Positions 22,093 through 33,100 of a DNA stretch of 64,000 bases are shown here, in pieces. The DNA comes from Haematococcus lacustris. Lineage: Eukaryota > Chlorophyta > Chlorophyceae > Chlamydomonadales > Haematococcaceae. The stretch is taken from the NCBI GenBank assembly GCA_030144725.1, contig JASKMD010000008.1:20038029-20102028 (forward strand), read 5' to 3'. The notes below the pieces were generated by a model, which saw only the letters and a program-made list of their open reading frames with translations, had not been told where the DNA came from and did no database searches. Both the position numbers and the translations under genes were made by a program. Every line of letters starts with the position of its first letter. The stretch's first letter is position 1.

Positions 22093-22634
22093 CGCGCTCT
22101 GTAGTGTCTCCACTTACACTGGCTGTATCAACTCGCATGACCCTCACTCTCGCTAGTTACATTGGCAACAGTTACATTGGCAACAGTTACATTATCACAT
22201 TGGCCATCGGACATATGCCAGCACCAGGACACGTCCACCAGCGCACGGAGAACAGTAGCAACTGAGAAGCGGGCATCACATTCACCTTTGCAGTGATCCT
22301 AAACAGCCTTTGCCATCAGCTGCGCAATGTGGAATTTGATTGACAAACTAACGTTTTAGGTCAACTCCCGCCGCTGTTGCCGGACCCTGTGTGCTCGATT
22401 TCGCAGCCGCTTGCAGCCCTGGTGAGCCCTTGTTACCAGCACACCCAAACGACTCATCAAGGTCAGGAAATGAGTATCGCTTACGCACTCTCCTACAGTG
22501 ACCTGCCAGCAAACCATCACACATGCCAGCAAACATGAAGTGGTTGATGGCAAACATGTAGGGGCCAGTGTGATGAGACTCCTTTGAGGAGCCCCGCCGT
22601 CAGGCAGCCGTGTTTGTCAGTACCGCCTTGACCT

Positions 22635-25600
22635 TCAGAACACTTTGTTTGACAGGTAGTCATGGTCAAAATGGTGCAAGCGAACGTAGCCATCTTCGCC
22701 ACCTGTCACGAAACTGCAGCCACGACAAGGCAGGGACCCGCAGTCAAGACCACTCCCATTAGTTCCTTCTCTATTTCATGAATACAAGCAAGACAGGGTC
22801 AGAAGGTGTGAAGAGTTGTGCAAGGCTAACTGGATTGCTCAGCTCACCTTCTCCCACTAGGGGAAAAAGCCACGGTGTTGATAGGGCCAAAATGCCCCCT
22901 GACATGCCCAAACTCCTCCTGGTAGATCTGCAGGCATCACCACAGAGGCAGCCAGGGTGTGTGTGGCACAACTGTGAGAGCTTGTTACCATGTGTGCAGC
23001 AGCAGGCGCAGCTGTCGAGGAAGGCAGTAGGCAGGGGCTGATGCAAGTAGGGAACACTGCACATGCGACACTGCCAGCCTTCAGGCTCCATGACAACAAA
23101 CCTAACGCTCATAGTCACTAGGTCCTGTGCTGACAGCATGGGGCAATGCCTACAGGGAGGCACGATACACACACAGCTGCCTGTCCTTCTATGCTGCCTT
23201 GCTGCGAGCCACGCTGGCTGCCAGCAGCATTGCCTCAAAGCGCTCAATGCCACGCCTTGCATGCAGCCAGGGCTTTGATCAGGCCTCCGCACATCACGAG
23301 CTGGTTATACCCATTTAAACAGTTCACACTCCCTGCCGTTTGCTGCTTGTCTTTGAATCTACAACTGCTGACCCACCGGCATGGTGTGGATGCTGTGGGT
23401 TCCTGGGCCAACAACCTCATGCTCAACCTCATCCCAACATATGGTGTTGGTGAAAAGGGGCAGGGCTCCTACCTTGTGGAAGAACCTGGCCTCAAAGCCG
23501 CCTGCCTTGGCCGAGGTGGTGGTCACAGACGCTGCATCTTGGCCGCCTCCCAGCAACACCTGTGTTCAGACCAAGCAGCCACACCAGGCCTCATCCTCAC
23601 TGCCACCTTCAGCATTGAGAGCAAGACCGTCAACATCAGCATGGCCAGTTGTCAATAGGCATTGGCAGTGGCGTTCCATCCCCTGACTAGCAGAGAGTGC
23701 CTGCCAGTTGCAGAGCCCCCACCAGCAGCTCGCCAAATGACCTGGGTTTGAACCATGGCGGCAGAGCTGAGCTAGGGTGGTAGTAGGCCCAGCTGGGAAG
23801 CACCCCTCATCCATCCGATAGCCTGACACCCAGCGAGCTACCTGTCCACTGCTGCCCAGTTCATCCCAGTTCATCCCAGCCTAAAAGACACATCTAACAA
23901 ACTACCGCTGTTATGCCTGTGCCCCATTTGAGCGCAGCACTCATGGCCACAGTTGTTCCGCTATCCTGGTAGGGTTGCTGCCACTGCCCATCAGCAACAT
24001 GGGGCAGAAGCAGTGGCAGTAGCACTGATGACGCTGACACTGGCAGCCTGCAGACTCCATCTCATCAATCCACAGCGGCAAGGCATCACGCATGCTTGCA
24101 CCGCGCCATGCAGCACTGCACCAGCAGCAGACAGCTCAGTGCCCAAGGATGGTGACCCCACATGACTCACATGGTCGAAGATGGGTGACATGGCAGCTGA
24201 CTGGACGTAACGGCCTGTCTTGTAAGTCTTCAGGGTACTGAAGTCGTCCAGGTCCACCAGCTTGGCTGTCTTGTCCAGCGAGGCGGTGATGACATAGGCG
24301 CCATCAGGAGACAGCTGCATGTCCTGAATGGCGTCTTCATGAACCTGCTTCTCCAGCAGCAGTTTGCCAGTCTGCACAGCACACATGCACACACCCACAT
24401 GCTGTCACACATGTGTGCAGCATATCACACCATGCCATGCGAGGCAGCAGCTGCTGCAGCAGCCCTGAGCACGCTCAAGAATCTGCCACAGCAGGGCAAA
24501 GGACGGCATGACAGCACGGCTGCTCAGGTCAGCTGGTCCTGCTGTAGATCAATGGCTGCACCGTCCAATAGCTGCGGAGTGTGGCAGAGGTAAGGCCCCG
24601 CCAGCATGGAAGCCGGCTGCACTCTTAGACCTTCACAGGGCCCTGCTGAGCGTGCTTGGCCTGGTGTGTGTGTCAATGTCATGCCACAGCACATCAGGCA
24701 CCGACGCAACAGTCAGCTGACGGGACACAACAGGCAGATGGGGACAGGAAGACGCCCACTACCCTGTTCCCTTATTCTGTCATTCCCACCATCTTTTGAG
24801 AGGCATTCAGCTGTGAGAGCAAGCCCATGCTTTCGTTTGTGGCAGCTGCTGATGAGGGCAGTGGCCCCAGCGCTTGTTGATCTCAAACCAACAGGTGCAG
24901 AAGCGACCTCTGCAATCACTGCAGCCTCCAGCCCTGCCTGCACCACCTATGCAAATGCTGCAAGGCGTGCTGGCACATAACATGGCTGACAGTGTGAGGC
25001 TGCTGCTGTTGCGGCATTGCGTGTTGCAGGCTTTGTGTGTAAGAAAGCGTCGCTGACACTGTGCTGCTGCTGCTGCTGCTGCAACGGCTACTGCTCAAGC
25101 AGCTGCCGCAGCGGTGGCCACTGCTCCTGCTGCCACCAATGGTCATGATGACCAATGGCATACCGTCACTGTCACTGCCTCTGTAATGATGCCCAAGGGC
25201 ACCATGCCACACAGCCAGCACTACAGCAGGCAGCTGCTGCAGGCACTTGGGTCCAGCTCAGCCTCCTGAGAAGGTGCCTCGCCCATCACACCACCCTGCC
25301 ACAGCCTCCTCCTGAGGATGTGCCTCTGCGTCACCGCACCCTGCCAGCACCACTCCGAAGGCCCAGAGCTGGCACTGGAACACAGCTACCTCCAGCTTCA
25401 TGGGCGGCCCCTCAGTGCTTGGCCTACCCTGACCTGCCAGCACCAAGCTGCAGCACATGAAGCTGCAGAGCGCGCCTGCTGTGAGGCCTGCTGCGGCGGG
25501 CTGCACTTGAAACCCCATGTTGTTATGCAGCACGGCTGACGCATCGCACAAACCAAGAGGAGGGGTCAGTGGTCCCACAACACTATGGTTGGGGCTAGGC

Positions 25601-26849
25601 CCACTGCCTGGCGGCAAACCAATCTTGTGACCCGTGACTTTGCTGCAGTGCCAGGGGCTGCTTGCCTGGCCATGTCCCTCCCATCTGCCGACCGGTTGCC
25701 CTGGCCACCAGCCAGCAGCCAAAAGCTGTGCCTCGCTCCGTTCTAGCTGTCGGTCTCTCCGTCTGGCTTGCTGGTCACTGGCTGCTGTTTTGACCCTGTG
25801 ATGTGATGTGCCTTTAAACAGGGCCAGGTAGCACAAGCCCTCCCACTAATGGTAGCCACCGCTCCATTTGACTTGACCGCCCAGAAACTCTGCGCCTGCA
25901 ACACCCTGGACATCCTGACCCAGATCTCACACCCACAGCCCACAGCCACACCACAGCCAGATCTACACCCACAGCCACACCTGACTCTCACAGTGCCACT
26001 CCTGCCACCCCATACCTCTGCTCCCCTTCGTCATTCCTTCTCCTGCCCTGGCCCCCCGCCTCCTCCCAGCCGCCATTGCCCCTCACCTCTGAGTCCCACT
26101 TGCGCACCCAGCCTTGATCATGGGAGGTGACGAGGGTGCGGTTCATGTCAGACCAGTACACCCGAGTGATGCGGCCTGGTGGGGCATTGATCTCTGCCAC
26201 TGTCTTGTCTGTCTGCATGGAGATGTCTGCTTCATGCTTCAACAGGTGGATCTTGGGTTGGGAGCCCATGAAGGCGTCAGTGGTGAATGCCAGCAGCCCT
26301 TCCCCAGCACTGAGGTTCACAGCTCTGCAGGGCTCCTTCATCTGGACTGTGAACAGTGTCTTCCCTGTCTGCATGTCCCAGATCTTGACTGTCTGATCAG
26401 CTGCAGCTGTGATGAGGCGGTCGGAGTCCCCTGCACAGTGGTGAAGTTCATTCCAAGGGCAGGGCTTGGTTGTGTTCTCCATCCAGGCACGAGCAGGCTG
26501 GCAGGACAGGGGTGGCCCTTACAGGTAATGTCGCAGCTCCAAATAGCGCCATTGTGCCCATCAAACGTGCCCAGTCGCTTGCCGTCTTCCACCCACCATA
26601 AGCAAGCAGCGCTATTCTGCGGATGGGGCCCCAAGTCTGCTTGTCAGCCTAAACTTTGCATGCTGACAGCAACAGTATCCTCACCTTTGCGCAACTGACA
26701 AGCAAATCGCCCTCGTGGTTGAACCTGCGGCGGGTACCAAGAAGTGCTCATTTCCTCGAGCGCACGGCGGCGCGTGAAGGGAGGGGAGTGAGTACGCACT
26801 TGACTTGCGTAAGCGGCCTCTCGTGCCCTTTCAACAAGTAGGGCCGCAT
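22635..26849 (-). CDS. EIF3I: Eukaryotic translation initiation factor 3 subunit I (eIF3i)
   Basis: WD40 beta-propeller subunit of the eIF3 complex, cytosolic. Eight exons with consistent phases: 26849-26800, 26724-26685, 26616-26523, 26430-26087, 24371-24171, 23559-23473, 22927-22848, 22713-22635; 975 bp, 324 residues, the family's usual length. It starts [18 protein letters not shown] and shows [77 protein letters not shown] and [13 protein letters not shown] near the C-terminus, all in the order seen in eIF3i. Intron 4 is 1.7 kb and repeat-rich. The gene looks intact. Fanzor copy A begins about 330 bp past the stop. Confidence 0.96.
24400..26086. other. Long intron 4 of eIF3i, no gene seen
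   Basis: The intron contains CTG/CAG runs (near 25065), CACAGCCACAC-type repeats (near 25930-25980) and short meaningless open frames. The coding sequence joins exactly across it, so nothing is missing. Confidence 0.7.
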
Positions 26850-27191
26850 CCGGGAGGCCTGATCGCGTGTGGATCAGATAGTCTGCAGTGGCCCGAGGTT
26901 GCAGCCTATTAGGAAAGAGCTAAGCGAGTATTAAGCACATGAGAAGTCGCCAACCCCATGTGCGCAGCAAAACTCTAAATACAAACAAAAAAAAAATTGC
27001 ACGGACATACACCTGGGAATTCAACCCCGAGGTCTTATCAAATCAAGATAGGTTCCTATTGTTGTCCTGTCTCATTGTCCCCCCAGTCTCTCCCCAGTCG
27101 ACACACAGTCCAACCTGGAAGTCCTAACAGGCCGGTCCGTAATGGAACAAACCGACACAGTTGACTAGGCTCCCTGACCTTGAAGCCTGAC

Positions 27192-30100
27192 ATGTCGCGG
27201 CGAGGAAGGCGCGGGAAAGCTGCCGACAGCGTCGAGGACACTACGGAGAGCCCACAGCGTGCAATTTTTAAGCTGCAGTTGCGGTCACAAGACCCCGAGT
27301 TCAAGCCATCACTGCAGGTACCAGCAATGTGGAATGTTTCAAGTGCCTTAAATTGCAAAGTCCACCCTTCTCTACCTCACTAGCAAGGATTGACAAACCT
27401 GTAGATATGAGCTGCAAGCATCTTTATCAAACTCAGCACATTCGGCAGCCCCTGGTGTGCAGACTGTTGCTGGGGAGTATGCCACACGTTATTTGGAGCA
27501 GTTGGGCGTGGACCCATCCAAGCAGACGTTGGACCTAGTGCATGCGCATGTGCCACTTACCGACAAGTGCATCACCACCACCTTGCGGGTGTGTATGCTT
27601 CCACCTCCACACGCCTGTATGGCAGAGGAACGTGTGCCATTGGCAGGCACCTGGAAGCATGACTGCTTGAAACTGGCTTTGCATAACTCTATGCCTCACG
27701 TCTTCCTGCCAAGACCCGCAGCACTGGAACATTGCAGCTGCCAAGACCTGCAGCCTGATCACCTGATCACTTGACCCGGCTGATTAGCATGCTGCTGCTT
27801 CTCCAAACGGGGCCTGCTTGCTGCAAGTGTTGTCAGAGGTCCTAGGTCGCACTAAACACTGGCAGCTTGTGTGTGTCCTGCCCTGCTGTGGGTACTCGCA
27901 GCATCAGGGCGGGGAAGGTAGTGACTCAGCAGCGCGAGGTGATCAAGGCAGCCAGGGCCAGGGCCACTGGTCAGTACTGCCAGTCCATGCAGGGCATTGA
28001 GCACAGGCAGCTCACATCAGCAGAACCAATGTCTGACTGTGTGATGCCCACCCCTTATCCCTCTGACCACCCCCTTTGCCTGCTTTCCCTGGGCGCTGGC
28101 TGTGGTGCGCAGTCCAAGGGTCATGTGACGGACAGTCTTCAGCTGCAGGCACCTCCTGTGGTGCTGTCCACCAAGGTTCCTCAAGTCATCAGCGCCCATG
28201 CCGTGTTGCGGCTAGGCATCGCCAACCAGGAGGCCGGCACAGAGGAGGACGGACCGCAGGTGCGTGGGTGCAAGCTGCAGTCAGCTCCTGCATGTGCCAG
28301 GTTGGCTGCAGCTCAGGTACGTCATGCCACGAGCACAGTCCTTTCTCCCAGGCACCACTTCTTTTCCCCAATGCGTTGCATGTTCAGGGCTGCATGGCAG
28401 TCCCAGTCCACCCAACTGCCTGGCTGTAGCTTCCTGGGGATGAGCTTGCTAGCCTTGCCCTGGCCTTGCCTGTGCTGTGAGTAGGCTGGCTGGGGTGGGC
28501 TGCCTGCTCAGCCCCCCTGGTGCCCCACCTTCCAGCCTGCATGCCCCTCACATGGCATTTGCCAATTCCTGATCCACAGGGATACTCTCCTGGAGGGGAA
28601 CCGGGAACTATGTGTGTCTGACACACATCACACTCATAGCTCTCCAGCCACAGCTGCTGGAGCTCCTCACACCACTCACACCATCACCAACTGCCTGCCT
28701 GCTGCCAGCTTTTTGCACTCCCTTCCTGCCATGCTGCTGCCTGCCTGCCAGCCTTCTGCCCACTTCAGCCTTCTTCCTGCCATGCTGCTGCTGCTGCTGC
28801 TGCTACTCGCCTGCCTGACCCTAGCCTGCCCTGTCCACACTACCACGCAGTTTGACTTGCTGTGTGCAGGCGGGCACCGCAGGGGTGCAGGGTGGGGGGT
28901 CCAGCCTGGGCGCCGCGCTGCCAGGGTCCAAGTTCAAGCACCTGGCCGCAAGGTGGGTTTAAACGTCACACTACCACCCTAGGTCATAGGCCCTGGTGGA
29001 CCTGGTACACCTGCCTGCAAGTCTCAGAGACGCCAGCCCTCACTGGTTTGGTCAGAGGCTCTAGCCTCAGGCCTGGAATAGTTTGAGCCACACCTGGCAG
29101 ATGTACCTAGCTCGAGCAGCACCTTGGCCCTCAACCTTGAGCCTTCATTGCAGTCAAACACACTAATTGTGAACCACTACAAAACAGTGTCTTTGTCTGT
29201 GTGAAGTTCCCATCGCATGGCATGCAACGACCTGGCTTGAGCAGCACAGTGGGTCCCCTACTATTACTACAGGGCAGGGGCTTACACTGGCTGTATCAAC
29301 TCGCATGACTCTCACTCTCGCTACTTACATTGGCAACAGTTACCTTGGCAACAGTTACATTGGCAACAGTTACATTATCACATTGGCCATCGGACATATG
29401 CCAGCACCAGGACTGCAGGTACCAGCATGTGGAATGTTACAAGTGCCTTAATTTGCAAAGTCCACCCTTCTCTACCTCACTAGCAAGGATTGACAAACCT
29501 GTAGATATGGGCTTGAGCAGCACAGCAATAGGCCAGCTCAACACCTTGGCCTGGCCACACAGAGGGGCTCCTTAGGCAGGCAGCAACTCAGCTAATGGAT
29601 GGCACGGGCCAGAGCATATTGGGCAAGGTAAGCAGCCTGGTGGAGCAAGGTGAGCAGGCTGGTGAGCATGGTAAGGCTGGGCAGGCCAAGTCAAGGGTCG
29701 ATAGGGGCACGGCAGGGCCCCAGCCACGACCCTGAACCCCTGACATGGGGGAACTGGGCAGGGGGCACACCTTCCTGACCTGCTGCCACCTCCCCTGGCC
29801 CCTGCCGCCACCCCCTTTGCCTCCTGCCACCCCCCTCTCTCTGCCTCAGCCTCCCCTACTGTGCACTCCCCCTGCCTGTGTCCCCTCCCCCCCGATGCCA
29901 GGTACCTTCACCCCTTCTACCTTGACCCAGGCCTGGTGCGGCAGCAGCTGAAGCTGCAGCAGCGGGAAGTGCCCAGAGAGTTGGGCGGCAGGGGGGTGGG
30001 GGGCGTCAGCCAGGATGGCCAGGACGCCCATGGCTGGGACCCCGAGCTGCTGAAGGCTGAGGTGCAGCATGAGCTGGCCCAGGTGGGTCACTCTTACCTC

Positions 30101-33100
30101 ACTCCATCCCCCTCCTGCTGTTTCTGCGGTGTTTTTCCATTCTGTAGCCAGCTTGAACGTATGAGCGAGCACTGCACCAAACACAACAGTGAAGAACTCT
30201 GCCCAAAGCACAGGCCAAGACGGGTCTCACATTTAAGGTTGAATACAAAATGCAAGGGGCACTATAAGGGCCTGGCTGGCATGACCGAGACACAGCAACT
30301 ATGACCGAGACACAGCAACAAACCTACTGCAACACCTTGGCCCTCAAGCTAGAGCCTTCATTGCAGTGGAACACGTAGGGTGGACCTCTACAAAGCGGTG
30401 TTTTGTCTGTGTGGAGTTCTCATGCACATGGCATACACATGGCATTTGCATGGCATACACATAGTCATGGTCGCCTACCACCTACACTATTGCCTGACCT
30501 TGTTTTTGTGGACCACACCATGACCGACCATGTTTTCGTGGGCTTTTAGCTGGGCGCGGCTGTAGAGCAGTGGGTGTTATTCGGTCACGTTCTTCCAGCT
30601 ACAACGTTCTTTTCTTTGGCAGTGTTCTTCAGCACAGTGGGTCCCCTACTATTACTACAGGGCAGGGGCTGTGTTATCTGTGATCCGGTTTGTTTGCATG
30701 CAGCAAGCATCCGGCACCAATACCTGAATCACTACCCCAACCCGCTTGCGAAGGCCAGGCAATCTATGATGGCATGAAACACATGCTCTGATGTAGGCAC
30801 ACATACACATGCGGTGCACACGTGCTACTGTGCTACTGGCTGCTGGGCTTGAGCCTTGGGGGCTCGCTCTCGCAGCATCTTGAAGCCCAATGCAGGGTAC
30901 TCCTTGCCCTGGGCAGGAAGTCTTCCTCGGTGTTGCCACCTGCACAGCTCCAGTGGGCGCCATGGGGCCTCCCCTGCCCGCTGGAGGTTGAGGGCTGCGT
31001 TGCAGTCCCTGTCCACCCATTTGCCCAGCTTCCCAGGGGTGGCCTGGGCCAGGTAAGGGCACCACATGAGCCCCCGTACCGGCGCCTCAAACCGCTTGCT
31101 CCAGGCTGACCGCAACAAGCGGTCCTGCACCTGGCCAGGCTTGGGCTTCCAGCCTTCAAGCCTGGTGGGCTTGCTGCGGTCCAGCTCCTCCTCACAGGGC
31201 TGGGGGCTGTTCAGGATTGAGCTGACCCTGCTGGTGCGGAACTCATCCACTGTCACCACCTTGCCTTGCAGCCTGTCTGTCGGCCTGTCGCTGTTGGGCC
31301 TCTCCACCACCTTGCGGCAGGCCTGCAGCACAGCCTTGGCCCCCCACCCACCCCGCGTGCCAATGCTTGCGTTGCCAAAGAACACCACCAGCTGCTTGCG
31401 GGTCCCCCACTCCTGCTGGGACATGCTGGCTGCCTCCTCCTCCAGCTGCATGGCACACAAGGCACACACAAAGCGCATGACATCCTTGGCAGAACTGGGG
31501 ACATGGGCACCTAGCAGGTCACATGTGGGGGGGCAGTCATCAGCCTGTGGTCCTGCCCCTTCCCCCCTACCCTTGGGCACTCCCACCTTCATGAAGTAGC
31601 GCTCCAGGACCTTCTCCTGCGCGCCATGCAGCCTCATCCTTTGCTCTGCCCACTTGGGATGCAGGTACTCCCCCCACACTGCATCCCAGGTGGCCAGGGT
31701 GACGGCCACATGCCGCTGGATGGCCACCAGGGAGGTGCCTGCTGGGGTGGCTGCTGCCAGGTGCTGCAGCTCGAGCTTGATGTTCTCATTCCACTGCTGA
31801 GTGTTGTGGCGAGCCTGGATCAGGCCGCTGTCATGCTGCACCTGGCTCCTGGTCAGCTTGCTCCTGTAGAAGCCTTGCAATAGGCCATGTGCATCCCACA
31901 TCCCTGAAGCTGCGCTGACTGCCTGGATGGCCCCAGGGTCCAGCCCCATGCCCATTTGAGTGGCTGGGTCAAACAGGAACGCCCGCTCGTCAGCCAGGCC
32001 GCTGCCTATGTCAGAGGGAGTGCGCTTGTTGCTGCTGCTGCTGTCAGAAGGGTCTTCAGCTGCTTGGCCGCTGTCAGAAGGGTCTGCTGCTGCTGGGCTG
32101 CTGCCAGAGGGGTCAGCTGCTGGGCCGGCTGCTGGGCTGCTGCCAGAGGGGTCTGCTGCTGAGCCGGCTGCTGGGCTGCTGCCAGAGGGGCCAGGGGGGT
32201 CTGCTGCTGGGCTGCTGCCAGAGGGGCCAGGGGGGTCTGCTGCTGGGCTGCTGCCAGAGGGGCCAGGGGGGTCTGCTGCTGGGCTGCTGCCAGAGGGGTC
32301 TGCTGCTGCTGGGCCGGCTGCTGGGCTGCTGCCAGAGGGGCCAGGGGGGGTGTAGTCCAGTGGGCGTGTGTATTGCACACACACACTGACCCCATCAGTC
32401 AGGATTCGCCTATCAAACACAAACCCCCGGTTGGCTAGCTTGCCTACCTTGAACACTCTGTCCCATTGACTATAGGCAGCATGCTCAGCCTCAAATGCTT
32501 CAGCTGTGGCTGTGGTCAGGCCTAGCTGGCTGCACACCCCATGCAAGACCCTGGTACCTATCTCGATGAAGTGAGTACCTGACCCTGCCATGGGGGTGAG
32601 GATGAAGGGTGGAGGGCAGTGTGGAACCCTAGGACCCTTGCCCCGGCCCTTGCCCTTGCCCTTGCCCTTGCCCTTGCCCTTGCCCCTGCCCTTGCCCCTG
32701 CCCTTGCCTTCGACTGCTGGGGGGTTTGGGTCCTGCCACTCCTCAAGGCACCGGTTGACGTAGATGGCATACAGGATTCGCCGGTGCAGCGGCAGCTTGG
32801 TGATGGCCGGCGGCGCATCAGGGTCCTCTGGCTCCTCTGAGTCGGCTGGGGCTGCTGCCTCCTCCACATCCTCCAGCACACCGGTCAGCACATGCCGGTG
32901 GTAGGCCATGCGCTCTTGCCACTCAGGGCTCTCCAGCGGGGTGTCACGCAACTCGGAGCTGCTGTAGTTGAGGCCGTACTGGCACACCACACGCACAAAC
33001 AGCCTGGCCACCTCGAGGGTGATGCCGTACTTGGAGCGGGCTGCCTTGGCCCATAGCTTGACATAACGCTCTGCATAGCAACGCGTGAGCACAACATGCA

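Larger units (their letters stand above)
18406..22291 (-). mobile_element. Fanzor-carrying element, long copy A
   Basis: Flanked by the 16-bp direct repeat AGTGATCCTAAACAGC at 18390-18405 and 22292-22307. The end downstream of the ORF (18406, ACAGTGGGTCCCCTACTATT) is shared with copy B and the small derivative. The upstream end carries TTACATTGGCAACAG repeats, then sequence to CCAGCACCAGGAC (22232) shared with the derivative, then about 60 bp unique to this copy. No terminal inverted repeats were seen. The insertion lies about 330 bp beyond the eIF3i stop codon. Near-identity to copy B indicates recent activity. Confidence 0.85.

Noticed and set aside
22771..23292. 173-codon minus-strand frame
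   Set aside because: It overlaps eIF3i exon 7 in another frame and its intron; eIF3i explains the region.
23690..23890. Possible tRNA-derived SINE (box B-like GGTTCAAACCC on the minus strand)
   Set aside because: The box A-like sequence is too far away and no second copy or poly-A tail was seen.
29250..29509. Deletion derivative as a spliced retrocopy (a GTAAGT lies at the 5' junction and an AG at the 3' junction in the sense strand)
   Set aside because: The junction retains GTAAG and does not fall on GT..AG; an AG microhomology deletion fits better.
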